Source of the DNA: Streptomyces sp. NBC_00289
GTDB taxonomy: Bacteria > Actinomycetota > Actinomycetes > Streptomycetales > Streptomycetaceae
Assembly: GCF_041435115.1 (NCBI RefSeq)
Contig: NZ_CP108046.1
Coordinates: forward strand, 6,262,001 to 6,326,000
Reading direction: 5' to 3'
Length of the DNA: 64,000 bases
In this document: in pieces, positions 1 through 8,937 of the stretch
How the letters are laid out: the number at the start of each line of letters is the position of its first letter
How positions within the stretch are numbered: position 1 is the stretch's first letter
Notes under the pieces: model-generated
The model's database searches: none
The model's input: only the letters and a program-made list of their open reading frames with translations
What the model was told of the DNA's origin: nothing
Program-made: the position numbers and the translations under genes

Positions 1-189
1 GTGACCTTCGTGCTGCCGCTGGCCTTCGTCAACTGGCTTCCGGTGTCCTACCTGTTGGGGCGCCCGTACCCGCTCGGGCTGCCGGAGTGGGTCGCCTTCG
101 CCCCGCCGTTGGTGGCGGTGGGGTGCTGTGCGCTGGCGGGCGCCGCCTGGCGGGCGGGCCTGCGGTCGTACCGGAGCACGGGGAGCTGA
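1..189 (+). CDS. ABC-2 type permease, C-terminal end (partial)
   Basis: The frame is open to the left edge of the window, so this is the last 62 codons of a longer gene; the GTG at base 1 need not be a start. The piece has a hydrophobic helix around residues 1-20, a second around 33-52, and a short Arg-rich tail ending in a YRSTGS-like motif. That is the usual end of ABC-2 (DUF990-like) permease subunits in actinomycetes. It lies directly upstream of an ABC ATPase on the same strand, the normal order of permease and ATPase genes in such export systems. The substrate cannot be judged. Confidence 0.6.
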   Translation: MTFVLPLAFVNWLPVSYLLGRPYPLGLPEWVAFAPPLVAVGCCALAGAAWRAGLRSYRSTGS

Positions 190-272
190 GGGACTCGGGG
201 ACGAGCGGGAGAGGGACTGACGGCCCGGCCCCCGGCGCGCGGGGATCGACGGAGGGACGGATCGAGGGATGG

Positions 273-1325
273 ATGGAGGGGCTCGTGGACGGTGCGTTCA
301 TCGAAGTGGACGGTGTCGAGAAGGTCTTCGACGTGCGCAGGAAGACCGGATTCCTGCGGAGCGAGCGGCGGCGGGTGCGGGCGGTCGACTCGATCTCCTT
401 CACGGTGGCGCGCGGTGAGATGGTCGGCTACATCGGGCCGAACGGCGCGGGCAAGTCCACCACCATCAAGATGCTCACCGGGATTCTGACGCCGAGCGGC
501 GGCCGGCTGCGGGTGGCGGGCATCGACCCGTCCCGTGAGCGGCTGCGTCTCGCGCACCGGATCGGGGTCGTGTTCGGGCAGCGGACGACGTTGTGGTGGG
601 ACCTGCCGCTGATCGACTCGTACAAGCTGATGCACCGCATGTACCGGATTCCCGACGCCCGGTACCGGGAGAACCTCGACAGGTGTGTCGAACTCCTGGA
701 GCTGAAGAGCCTGTTGGACGTGCCGGTGCGTCAGCTGTCGCTGGGGCAGCGGATGCGCGGCGACATCGCGGCCGCCCTGCTGCACGACCCGGAGGTGCTG
801 TACCTCGACGAGCCGACGATCGGCCTCGACGTGATCTCCAAGGTCAGAGTGCGGGACTTCCTGCGGGAGTTGAACACCGAGCGGGGCACGACGGTGCTGC
901 TGACCACGCACGACCTGCAGGACATCGAGCAGTTGTGCTCGCGGGTGATGGTGATCGACCACGGGCGGCTCATGTACGACGGTCCGCTCGCCGGGCTGCA
1001 CGAGGCGGGGGACAGTGAACGGACCCTGGTGGTGGACCTGGAGCGGGAGCTGCCGCCGATCGAGGCCCCGCCCGCGCGGGTGGTGCGGGTGGAGGGGCCG
1101 CGGCAGTGGCTGGCGTTCCCGGCGGCGGAGTCGGCCGCGGCGCTGGTGGCGAGGATCGCCGCCGAGTACCCGCTGCTGGACCTCTCGGTACGGGAGCCCG
1201 ACATCGAGGCCGTGATCGCGAAGATGTACGCGGAGTCGGCGGAGTCGGCGCACGCCTCGGAGACGTCGGCACTGGCATCGGCGGAGTCGTCGGACTCGTC
1301 GGCGTCGGAGGAAGCGGTCTCGTAG
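273..1325 (+). CDS. ABC transporter ATP-binding protein
   Basis: About 350 aa. Walker A is GPNGAGKST, the signature motif is LSLGQRMRGD, Walker B is VLYLDEPTIGLD and the switch His is in LLTTHDL. This matches the ATPase of ABC-2 exporters such as the DUF990 systems. I chose ATG 273, which follows a GAGGG box; the frame is open further upstream to 87, but that stretch is low-complexity and unlike the family. The last 40 residues are an Ala/Ser/Glu repeat tail (ESAESAHASETSALASAES) absent from the core family. It should work with the permease whose end lies at 1-189. Substrate unknown. Confidence 0.9.
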   Translation: MEGLVDGAFIEVDGVEKVFDVRRKTGFLRSERRRVRAVDSISFTVARGEMVGYIGPNGAGKSTTIKMLTGILTPSGGRLRVAGIDPSRERLRLAHRIGVVFGQRTTLWWDLPLIDSYKLMHRMYRIPDARYRENLDRCVELLELKSLLDVPVRQLSLGQRMRGDIAAALLHDPEVLYLDEPTIGLDVISKVRVRDFLRELNTERGTTVLLTTHDLQDIEQLCSRVMVIDHGRLMYDGPLAGLHEAGDSERTLVVDLERELPPIEAPPARVVRVEGPRQWLAFPAAESAAALVARIAAEYPLLDLSVREPDIEAVIAKMYAESAESAHASETSALASAESSDSSASEEAVS

Positions 1326-1358
1326 CCGCGGGCCGGGGGAACTCGTACGCTGCTGTCC

Positions 1359-2042
1359 ATGACCGACGACCTTCCGGAGCTTCGCGCGTCCGACGCCGAT
1401 CGTGAACGAGTCGCCGAGGTCCTGCGGGACGCCCTCGCGGAGGGCCGGCTCGACATGACGGAGTTCGAGGAACGGCTCGACGCGACGTACAAGGCGCGCA
1501 CCTACGGGGAGCTGACGCCGATCACACGGGATCTTCCGGCCGCCCTCTCCTCCTCGGTGTCGATGATCAAGGACGTGGCGGGGCAGGGGAGTTGGGCGCA
1601 GCGGATCGTCGGGGGCGAGGGTTCCTCGACGTGGGCCGTGGCCGTGATGTCGGGGTTCCAGCGGCGGGGGCGCTGGACGGTGCCCAGGCGCTTCACCTCG
1701 TTCGCGTTCTGGGGCGGCGGTGAGATCGATCTGCGGGAGGCGAACTTCGCGGACCGGGAGGTCGTGATCAACTGCGTCGCGATCATGGGCGGGATGCAGA
1801 TCGTCGTGCCGCCGGGGGTCGAGGTCGTCGTCCGCGGGATCGGGATCATGGGCGGCTTCGACCAGCGCGAGGTGGGCACTCCGGGCGATCCGGGGGCGCC
1901 CCGCGTGGTGGTGACCGGGTTCGCGTTCTGGGGCGGGGTCGGGATCGAACGCAAGGTCACACGGGCCGAGCGGCAGCGGCTCAAGGAGGAGCGGCGGCGG
2001 GAACGGCTGGGGGGCCGGGACTCCCGCGGAGAACTGCGCTGA
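1359..2042 (+). CDS. DUF1707 protein with LiaF-like C-terminal domain
   Basis: 227 aa. The first 55 or so residues are a DUF1707 domain (LRASDADRERVAEVLRDAL, then EFEERLDATYKARTYGEL), a short actinomycete module often placed before membrane or adhesion domains. The second half has the beta-rich pattern of LiaF C-terminal/DUF2154 domains (FWGGGEIDLREA, INCVAIMGGMQIVVPPGVEV, then a second IMGG block). There is no clear transmembrane helix, so it is probably cytoplasmic or peripheral. The gene starts 33 bp after the ABC ATPase and may share its transcript. Role in cell-envelope stress is inferred only from the LiaF-like part. Confidence 0.85.
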   Translation: MTDDLPELRASDADRERVAEVLRDALAEGRLDMTEFEERLDATYKARTYGELTPITRDLPAALSSSVSMIKDVAGQGSWAQRIVGGEGSSTWAVAVMSGFQRRGRWTVPRRFTSFAFWGGGEIDLREANFADREVVINCVAIMGGMQIVVPPGVEVVVRGIGIMGGFDQREVGTPGDPGAPRVVVTGFAFWGGVGIERKVTRAERQRLKEERRRERLGGRDSRGELR

Positions 2043-2168
2043 CCTTCGGACCGGCCCCCTGACCGGCCTCCTGAGACCGGCATCCGGACCGGCATCCCGA
2101 CCGGCTTCGGGACCGGCTTCCCGTCCTCCACCGGAGGGAAGCCGTGCCGGGCGCCGCTGCGTACACCC

Positions 2169-3542
2169 CTACAGCTTGGCCGGGGCCGTTCCCTTGAGGT
2201 CGTCGAGGTCGAACTCCTCGGCCATCCGACGGTAGCCCTTGTCGCTCGGGTGGAGGTGGTCGCCCGAGTCGTAGTCGGAGCGGAGCCGGCGCGGGTCGTA
2301 GGGGTCGCGGAGGGCCTGGTCGAAGTCGACGACGGCGTCGTAGACCCGGCCCGCGCGGATCTCGGCGTTGATCCGCTGCCGTACGGATTCGCGGGCCGGG
2401 GTGTAGCCGCGGTGGCCGTGGAAGGGCATCAGGGTGGCGCCGACGACCCTGAGGCCGCGGGCGTGGGCCTGGCCGACCAGGGTGCGCAGGCCGGCGAGGA
2501 TTTTGTCGGGGTCGGCGAGCCGCGGGTTGCGCAGGATGTCGTTGACGCCCAGGTCGATGACGACGGCCCTGACGTTGGTACGGCCGAGGACGTCCCGGGA
2601 GAAGCGGCCCAGGCCGCTCTCGTTGACGGCGACGGGGGAGTCCGTGGCCGGGCGGACCCCGGCATAGGCGAGGCCGGAGCTGTCGGCGAGGACCTGGTTG
2701 CCGCTGATGCCCTGGTTGACGACGCTGTAGCGGGGCACGTCCCGGCCGGACTCCACGGCAGTGCGCACCCGCTGGGAAAGGACGTCGGTCCAGCGGCGGT
2801 TGGCGTTCTCGGTGGAGGTGATGCCGTCGGTGAGCGAGTCGCCGAGGACGACGACCGTGCCGTCCGACTCGTCGCTGAGCACGTCGAGGGCGGTCAGATA
2901 GCGCCAGTACTCGCTCTGCTCGGTGTACGCGGTCGCGGTCACGTCCTCCGTACGGTCGCCGGCGGCGACGTAGGAGGTCTGGCGGGCGTGCGGGTGGTAG
3001 GTGACCGGGCCGGACGGGACCGGCGAGTACGTGGTGACCAGCACGTCGGTGCCGCTCGGGATGCGCACGGTGACGACGTCGCTCAGCACCTGCCGGCCCG
3101 CCGGGACGACGACGGTCGGGCTGCCGCCGAAGGTGAGACGCCGCATGGTGTCCGTCGTGGCGGCCGCGGTGCCGGTACCGGCGGCCACGGCGATCGAGGC
3201 GTGGCTGATCGTGAGCCGCGACCGGCCGTAGAGATTGGACAGCGTGATGCGGGCACTCGTACCGCCGACGCTCGCGTGCACGACGTTGCGCACCGAACGG
3301 CCCGCCATGCCGTCCGTCTCGGTGCCCGGCTCGGCGCCGACGGGGGAGGCGGACCAGGCGCCGACCCAGACGCCGGTGGAGACGGGGGCGGCGGAGTTGT
3401 GCGGGGCCCGGGCCCCGGCGAGGGTGTGAGTGTTGCCGCCGGTGCCGTCGTCGGCGGCGACCGAGACGTATATGGCGGCGGACAGGGCCACGATCGCGGC
3501 GACGATCGCGGACAGCAGGGCATAACCGTGATGCCTGGTCAT
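2169..3542 (-). CDS. Secreted SGNH/GDSL hydrolase
   Basis: 457 aa from ATG 3542, chosen because it gives a signal peptide (MTRHHGYALL, then a long hydrophobic helix); the frame runs on to 3803 but that extension is unlikely to be translated. SGNH block I is VVVLGDSLTDG with the nucleophile Ser, block III is the VIDLGVNDIL region, and block V is HLHPSDKGY with the catalytic Asp/His pair. A beta-rich region of about 170 residues precedes the hydrolase domain. This architecture is common in Streptomyces extracellular esterases or lipases. Natural substrate unknown. The upstream region is shared with the divergent DUF445 gene. Confidence 0.9.
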   Translation of the reverse strand: MTRHHGYALLSAIVAAIVALSAAIYVSVAADDGTGGNTHTLAGARAPHNSAAPVSTGVWVGAWSASPVGAEPGTETDGMAGRSVRNVVHASVGGTSARITLSNLYGRSRLTISHASIAVAAGTGTAAATTDTMRRLTFGGSPTVVVPAGRQVLSDVVTVRIPSGTDVLVTTYSPVPSGPVTYHPHARQTSYVAAGDRTEDVTATAYTEQSEYWRYLTALDVLSDESDGTVVVLGDSLTDGITSTENANRRWTDVLSQRVRTAVESGRDVPRYSVVNQGISGNQVLADSSGLAYAGVRPATDSPVAVNESGLGRFSRDVLGRTNVRAVVIDLGVNDILRNPRLADPDKILAGLRTLVGQAHARGLRVVGATLMPFHGHRGYTPARESVRQRINAEIRAGRVYDAVVDFDQALRDPYDPRRLRSDYDSGDHLHPSDKGYRRMAEEFDLDDLKGTAPAKL

Positions 3543-3662
3543 GCGGGTGCGTGTCTCCTCGAGCGAAGGGGAGCCCCAGGCTCCGATGTGATCACCCCAT
3601 GATGCGTCATGGAGCAGGCGGGAGTTGAACGACGCCCCTGCCCGTCCGATGAGACGCCGGGA

Positions 3663-3684
3663 ACTCCTGGTCCGTTCCAGGAGT
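3663..3684. promoter_or_regulatory. Inverted repeat in divergent promoter region
   Basis: ACTCCTGG and CCAGGAGT face each other across 6 bp, a perfect 8-bp inverted repeat. It lies in the 191-bp gap between the divergent SGNH hydrolase and DUF445 genes, where a regulator of one or both could bind. It could also be chance in GC-rich DNA. Confidence 0.35.
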
Positions 3685-3733
3685 CGGTCAGGAAGGGACA
3701 ATATGTGCAGGGGATCACGAACGGGTGGAGTGA

Positions 3734-5188
3734 ATGGACCGTACGAAGCCTGAAAAAACGGATGATCCAGACAGGTCGGGCGCATCGGATACGTCCGGTG
3801 CATCGGGTGTGTCCGGTGCGTCCGGTGGGGCGGACGGCATGCGCGGACCGGGCGACACGGGACCGGATGCCGTAGACCGGCATGCCCGCCCGGGCCCCAC
3901 CGGCAGTCCGGCCGCCGCCCGCACGATGACGACGTTCAGTGCCGCCGACGAGGAGAAGCAGCGCGGCGTGCGCCGCATGAAGCTCACGGCGACCGGCCTG
4001 CTGCTGTTCGTGGCGGTCGTGTACGTCCTCACCGAGTGGGCGTCCCACTCGGGCGCCGGCGCCTGGGCGGGCTACGTCGGCGCGGCCGCCGAGGCCGGCA
4101 TGGTCGGTGCGCTGGCCGACTGGTTCGCGGTCACCGCGCTCTTCCGCCACCCCCTGGGCCTGCCCATCCCGCACACCGCGATCATCCCCACCAAGAAGGA
4201 CCAGCTCGGCGTCTCGCTCGGTGAGTTCGTCGGCGAGAACTTCCTCTCCGAGGACGTCGTACGGCAGCGGCTGCGCGCCGTCGGCATAGGCAGCCGGCTC
4301 GGCGTCTGGCTCGCCGACCCGGACCACGCCGACCGGGTGACGGCGGAGCTGTCCGCGGCACTGCGGGGCGCCCTGACCGTGCTCCGCGACTCCGACGTCC
4401 AGGCGGTGGTCGGCGAGGCCATCACCCGGCGGGCCGACGCCCAGGAGATCGCGCCCGGCATCGGCAAGATGCTGGAGAAGGTCGTCGCCGACGGCGGCCA
4501 CAACCGGGTCGTCGACCTGGTCGTCACCCGTGCGCACGACTGGCTGGTCCTGCACGGCGACTCCGTGATGGACGCCGTGCAGGGCGGGGCGCCCGGCTGG
4601 ACCCCCAGGTTCGTCGACAAGAAGGTCGGCGAGCGGATCTACAAGGAACTGCTGCGTTTCTGCGCCGAGATGCGGGACATGCCCTCCCACCCGGCACGCG
4701 GCGCCCTGGACCGCTTCCTCACCGACTTCGCCTCCGACCTCCAGTCCGACACCGACACGCGGGCGCGGGTGGAGCGGCTGAAGGGCGAGGTGCTGGGGCG
4801 CGGCGAGGTCCAGGACCTGATCGCGTCCGCCTGGACCGCCGTACGCTCCATGATCGTCTCGGCGGCCGAGGACGAGCGCAGCGAGCTGCGGCTGCGCGTG
4901 CGGGCCTCGCTGCTGTCGCTGGGAGCCCGGATGGCGGCCGACCCGAAGGTCCAGGGCAAGGTCGACCGGTGGGTGGAGGGCGCCGCGGTGTACGTGGTGA
5001 CCACCTACCGCAAGGAGATCACCTCTCTGATCACGGACACGGTGGCCGGCTGGGACGCCGAGCACACCACGAAGAAGATCGAGGCGAACATCGGCCGCGA
5101 CCTGCAGTTCATCCGCATCAACGGCACGGTCGTGGGGTCGCTCGCCGGCCTGGCCATCTACACGTTGTCGCGGGTACTGGGGGCGTGA
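3734..5188 (+). CDS. DUF445 membrane protein
   Basis: 484 aa. The first 60 residues are a Ser/Gly/Ala-rich tract (SGASDTSGASGVSGASGG). A transmembrane helix follows (LTATGLLLFVAVVYVLTEW), then the DUF445 hallmark region GALADWFAVTALFRHPLGLP and IPTKKDQLGVSLGEFVGENF. A long, mainly helical domain follows, and the end is hydrophobic (GTVVGSLAGLAIYTLSRVLG), as in this family. DUF445 proteins are inner-membrane proteins of unknown function. ATG 3734 has GGAG nearby; a later Met at about residue 65 (MTTFSAADEEKQ) is a credible alternative start that would remove the low-complexity tract. Confidence 0.85.
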   Translation: MDRTKPEKTDDPDRSGASDTSGASGVSGASGGADGMRGPGDTGPDAVDRHARPGPTGSPAAARTMTTFSAADEEKQRGVRRMKLTATGLLLFVAVVYVLTEWASHSGAGAWAGYVGAAAEAGMVGALADWFAVTALFRHPLGLPIPHTAIIPTKKDQLGVSLGEFVGENFLSEDVVRQRLRAVGIGSRLGVWLADPDHADRVTAELSAALRGALTVLRDSDVQAVVGEAITRRADAQEIAPGIGKMLEKVVADGGHNRVVDLVVTRAHDWLVLHGDSVMDAVQGGAPGWTPRFVDKKVGERIYKELLRFCAEMRDMPSHPARGALDRFLTDFASDLQSDTDTRARVERLKGEVLGRGEVQDLIASAWTAVRSMIVSAAEDERSELRLRVRASLLSLGARMAADPKVQGKVDRWVEGAAVYVVTTYRKEITSLITDTVAGWDAEHTTKKIEANIGRDLQFIRINGTVVGSLAGLAIYTLSRVLGA

Positions 5189-5206
5189 GGCGGCGGTGAG
5201 ACGGCG

Positions 5207-5480
5207 GTGAGTCGGCCGTAGGGCAGCCGAAGTGGCGGTGACGGGTGGGCTGTACGGCGGTCGCGGGGCGGCGGAGGGTGGGCTGCGCGGCGGTGAGACG
5301 GCGTTAGACGGTGGTGAGTCGGCCGTAGGGCAGCCGAAGTGGCGGTGAGGGGTGGGCTGTACGGCGGTCGCGGGGCGGCGAAGGGTGGGCTGCGCGGCGG
5401 TCGCGGGGCGGTGAGTCGGCCGTAGGGCAGCCGAAGTGGCGGTGACGGGTGGGCTGTACGGCGGTCGCCGGGCGGTGAGG
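5207..5480. repeat. Three-copy GC-rich tandem repeat
   Basis: Three diverged copies of a roughly 65-bp block begin near 5207, 5314 and 5411. Each starts GTGAGTCGGCCGTAGGGCAG and contains AAGTGGCGGTGA followed by GGGCTGTACGGCGGTCGC. Spacing is 107 and then 97 bp, the difference lying in short filler units such as GTGAGACGGCG. The block fills most of the gap between the DUF445 and MFS genes. The long minus-strand open frames across it come from the repeat and are not genes. Confidence 0.9.
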
Positions 5481-5568
5481 CGGCGTTGAGGCCGCTGTGG
5501 GGCGGGGCGGGCGTGAAGCGCCAGGACACGGGCACCCGGAGGTGGTTCGCTCGACGAGGAGGGAGCCC

Positions 5569-7176
5569 ATGTCCAGCGCCACTGCCACGGCCGGACCCGG
5601 CCGTACCATCACCACCGCCATACCTGCCCGCCTCGACCGCCTCCCGTGGTCGCGCTGGCACTGGACGATCGTCATCGGTCTCGGCACCGTGTGGATCCTC
5701 GACGGTCTGGAAGTCACGGTCGTCGGCAACATCTCGTCCCGGCTCTCGGAGCCGGGCAGCGGTCTGTCGATCACCTCCGCGCAGATCACCGGTATCGCGG
5801 CCGCCCTGTACGTGGCCGGTGCCTGCGTCGGCGCCCTCTTCTGGGGCAGGATGACCGACCGCTTCGGCCGCAAGAAACTGTTCATGATCACCCTGGCGGT
5901 GTATCTCGCGGCCACCGCCCTGACCGCGGTGTCGTTCTCGCCCTGGTGGTTCTTCCTGTTCCGCTTCCTCACCGGCTTCGGTATCGGCGGTGAGTACGCG
6001 GCGATCAACTCCGCGATCGACGAGCTCATCCCCGCGTTCTACCGCGGCCGCGTCGACCTCATCATCAACGGCAGCTTCTGGATCGGCGCCGTAGGCGGCT
6101 CGCTGCTGTCGATCGTCGCGCTGAACACCGACATCTTCGCGAAGAACGTCGGCTGGCGGCTCACGTTCGCGCTGGGCGTGGTGCTCGGCCTGGTCATCCT
6201 CGTCGTACGACGGCACGTCCCCGAGAGTCCACGCTGGCTGCTGATCCACGGCAGGGAACGGGAGGCGGAGGACATCGTCTCCTCGATCGAGCGCCGGGTC
6301 GAGGCCGAGAAGGGCGAGCCGCTCCCGGAGCCCGAGGGCGAGATCAGCATCCAGCAGCGCAAGAACGTCGGCTTCGGCGAGATCGCCCGCACGATCTTCG
6401 CGACCTACCGCAAGCGCAGCGTCCTCGGCTTCTCGCTGTTCATCGGGCAGGCGTTCCTCTACAACGCGATCACCTTCGGCTTCGGCGCGATCCTGACGAC
6501 GTTCTTCGACGTCCCGACCGGCAACACCGGCTACTACTTCGCGGTCATCGCGGTCGGCAACTTCTTCGGCCCGCTGCTGCTCGGCAAGCTGTTCGACACG
6601 GTCGGCCGGCGGGTCATGATCTCCTCGACCTACCTGCTGTCGGGACTGCTGCTCTTCGGCACGGCCTGGCTGTTCGACCGTGGCTCACTGACCGCGACCA
6701 CGCTCACGGCCTGCTGGTGCGCGGTGCTGTTCTTCGCCTCGGCGGGCGCCTCCAGCGCCTACCTCACCGTCTCCGAGATCTTCCCGATGGAGACGCGGGC
6801 CATGTCCATCGCCTTCTTCTACGCCATCGGCACCGCCGCCGGTGGTATCACCGGCCCGCTGGTCTTCGCCGACCTCACCGAGTCCGGCGTGGTCGGCGAC
6901 ACGGTCCTCGCCTTCCAGATCGGCGCGGGCCTGATGTGCGCGGCCGGGATCGTCGCCGCGTTCCTCGCGGTCAACGCCGAACGCCGCTCGCTGGAGGACA
7001 TCGCCAAGCCGCTGACGGCGGTCGCGTCGGCCTCGGCCAAAGCCAAGGCGAGGGTGACGAGGAAGTCCGCCGGGCGCTCGCCGGGGACGGCGGGAGCCGC
7101 GGGAGCGACCGGAACTGCGGATGCCGCCGGGGCGACGGGCGCGACCGGCGGACGGGCCGAGTCGAGCAGCGCGTAG
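5569..7176 (+). CDS. MFS transporter, sugar-porter-like
   Basis: 535 aa from ATG 5569, which has a strong GAGGAGGGAG ribosome binding site; the open frame extends upstream without support. Twelve hydrophobic segments are visible. The loop 2-3 signature is GRMTDRFGRKK, and after TM4 comes RFLTGFGIGGEYAAIN, as in the sugar porter and metabolite:H+ symporter branches of the MFS. A cytoplasmic central loop (about residues 230-270) is charged. The last 45 residues are an Ala/Gly/Thr repeat (GTAGAAGATGTADAAG) unlikely to be part of the fold. Substrate unknown. A strong hairpin follows the gene. Confidence 0.9.
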   Translation: MSSATATAGPGRTITTAIPARLDRLPWSRWHWTIVIGLGTVWILDGLEVTVVGNISSRLSEPGSGLSITSAQITGIAAALYVAGACVGALFWGRMTDRFGRKKLFMITLAVYLAATALTAVSFSPWWFFLFRFLTGFGIGGEYAAINSAIDELIPAFYRGRVDLIINGSFWIGAVGGSLLSIVALNTDIFAKNVGWRLTFALGVVLGLVILVVRRHVPESPRWLLIHGREREAEDIVSSIERRVEAEKGEPLPEPEGEISIQQRKNVGFGEIARTIFATYRKRSVLGFSLFIGQAFLYNAITFGFGAILTTFFDVPTGNTGYYFAVIAVGNFFGPLLLGKLFDTVGRRVMISSTYLLSGLLLFGTAWLFDRGSLTATTLTACWCAVLFFASAGASSAYLTVSEIFPMETRAMSIAFFYAIGTAAGGITGPLVFADLTESGVVGDTVLAFQIGAGLMCAAGIVAAFLAVNAERRSLEDIAKPLTAVASASAKAKARVTRKSAGRSPGTAGAAGATGTADAAGATGATGGRAESSSA

Positions 7177-7217
7177 TGAGCGGTTCGTAGCCGCACCGCA
7201 TGTCGGCTGGTCAAGGA

Positions 7218-7246
7218 GCAGGGGTCCGGCTTCGCCGGGTCCCTGC
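7218..7246 (+). terminator. Hairpin terminator after the MFS gene
   Basis: A 13-bp stem closes on a 3-nt loop (TTC), with two G-U wobbles in the RNA. It starts 41 bp after the MFS stop and lies between two convergent genes, so it may serve both directions. There is no long U-tract, as is common in Streptomyces. Confidence 0.7.
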
Positions 7247-7310
7247 CCCTGTGCGTGGCCCGTGACCTGCGAGGTCATCAGGCCCAGGCCCACAGTTCGC
7301 GTCCGCGGTC

Positions 7311-8837
7311 CTACGGTGCCTCGTGCCGTCCCTTGTCGCGGCGGCGCAGCAAGAGGAGGCCGCCGGCGATCGCGGTGACGCCCGCGGCGGCGGACCAGCC
7401 GACGATCTCCTCGGAACCGGTGGCCGCGAGGTCACCGCCACCGGCGGGGGACGCCGATCCGGCGAGGGGAGAGGCGGATCCGACCGACGAGGCCCCCGGC
7501 GAGGCCGCCGTACCGCCCCTACCGCTGGTGCCGGCAGTACCGCCCGCACTGTCCGAAGCGCCGGCACCATCCACGCCGCCCGTCGCGCTGTCGGCGTTCC
7601 CGCCGTCCGCCGCCGAGGCCCGGTCGCGGGTGAACGCCAGCGTGCCGAACCCCAATTGGTCGTAGCCGCCGCTGTTGGGGCCGTAGTCACCGCCGCCACC
7701 CTCGGGGGCGGCCTGGGCGGCGATCCGGGTGAGGTAGGTGGCGGACAGTCCGCGGCGCTTGGTGTAGTGATTGGCGATCATGGCCCAGACAGGCCGCTGC
7801 ATGGCCGGATCCACGCCGGCCGCGGCCGACGCGGTCTCGGTGCCCGACCAGCCGCCGATGGCGCCCTTCCGGCGGGTGTTGGCGGTGTACGGCACCTCGC
7901 CGCCCATGCTCCACTTGGCCACGTACTGGGCGCCCTTGAGGAACCGGCTGTCGTCGTAGCCGTACAGGTCGATGCCCTGGTTCCACGCCATCTCGCAGAC
8001 GGTGCCCATCAGTCCGACGCCGAGCAGCGCGTGTCCCTGGTCGCGGCCCGCCTCGACCCATTCGGCGAGTCCGTCGCCGTACACGACGGGTATGGCGTTC
8101 CTGACCGAGCCCATTCCGGCGCCGTGCTTGAAGTAGTCGACCGCGCGGGCGACCTGGGAGCGGTCGTCGCACAGGATGCCGGTGGCGAGGACGCAGGCGA
8201 GGGCGGTCAGGTCCCAGTTCGCCCAGTAGTTGGAGTCGACCGCGCCGTTGTGGTGGGTGAGGAAGCTCTCGCTGAGCGGGGCGAAGACGGTGGTCAACAT
8301 CTTCTGGAAGCGGGCGAGGTCGAAGTCCTCGCGGTCGCGCACGAGTTCGGCGGCGTTGGCGAACTGGTAGCCGTACAGACCGGCGGCGAGGAACCGATCC
8401 GCGCTGCCCTCCACACCGGTCAGCTTCGCCGACCAGGCGTTGAGGATCGCGACGGCGGTGTCGGCGTGCGCGCCGTCGCCGGTGACGTGCCAGCGCAGGG
8501 CGTTCTGGTACGCCGCGTGGATGTCGTTGTAGAGGATCGTGTAGTTCTGCGGGCTGCCCGCGCCCCGGTACACGGTGGTCTGCGGGTTGGCCGTCCAGCC
8601 GCTCCGCGCATGCCGGTTGGCGGTCAGCCTGGCGAAGCCGGCGGTGTACGGCGCGGCGCCCGCCTTCACCTTCGCGGCCATCCGGGCCAGGTCGGCGCGG
8701 GTGTGGAGAAGGCCGGGGTGGGCGTAAGGGGTGGCCGCGGCGGCGGTCGTGGTGCCGAGGGCGGTGCCGATACCCGCGGCTCCGGCCGCGGCGCCCGTGG
8801 CCTTCAGCATGGTCCGGCGACTGATCTGTCGTGTCAC
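7311..8837 (-). CDS. Tat-exported, sortase-anchored alginate-lyase-family protein
   Basis: 508 aa from GTG 8837. The N-terminus is a Tat signal (SRRTMLKATGAAAGAAG). The central part (about residues 40-385) has the all-helical alginate lyase fold pattern, with YTILYNDIHAAYQNALRW, DSNYWANWDLTAL and EWVEAGRDQGHALLGVGLM. A Ser/Gly/Ala spacer follows. The C-terminus is a cell-wall sorting signal: LAATG, a hydrophobic helix and LLLLRRRDKG. LAxTG is the motif of class E sortases, and such a sortase is encoded at 24804. It probably cleaves a uronate-containing or related polysaccharide at the cell surface; the exact substrate is not evident. Confidence 0.85.
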   Translation of the reverse strand: MTRQISRRTMLKATGAAAGAAGIGTALGTTTAAAATPYAHPGLLHTRADLARMAAKVKAGAAPYTAGFARLTANRHARSGWTANPQTTVYRGAGSPQNYTILYNDIHAAYQNALRWHVTGDGAHADTAVAILNAWSAKLTGVEGSADRFLAAGLYGYQFANAAELVRDREDFDLARFQKMLTTVFAPLSESFLTHHNGAVDSNYWANWDLTALACVLATGILCDDRSQVARAVDYFKHGAGMGSVRNAIPVVYGDGLAEWVEAGRDQGHALLGVGLMGTVCEMAWNQGIDLYGYDDSRFLKGAQYVAKWSMGGEVPYTANTRRKGAIGGWSGTETASAAAGVDPAMQRPVWAMIANHYTKRRGLSATYLTRIAAQAAPEGGGGDYGPNSGGYDQLGFGTLAFTRDRASAADGGNADSATGGVDGAGASDSAGGTAGTSGRGGTAASPGASSVGSASPLAGSASPAGGGDLAATGSEEIVGWSAAAGVTAIAGGLLLLRRRDKGRHEAP

Positions 8838-8937
8838 GTGCCTCGTACCTCAACGTCGGGGTGGGGGACGGTGAGGAGACGCGCGGAGGCGGCGGGGATA
8901 ACGAAAACCGGCGGTGTTCCGTCAGATGGAGTGCCGG

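Noticed and set aside
48..1253. 401-aa minus-strand open frame opposite the ABC ATPase
   Set aside because: A shadow of the ATPase frame; Arg/Pro/His-rich composition with no domain.
5207..5480. Tandem repeats as a CRISPR array
   Set aside because: Units are long, diverged and irregularly spaced with no unique spacers, and no cas genes are near. The same holds for 25572-25776.
5158..6249. Minus-strand frames with RRTAHPSPPLRLPYGRLT-like repeats
   Set aside because: They are the GC-rich minisatellite and the reverse of the MFS gene read in frame; no start signals.
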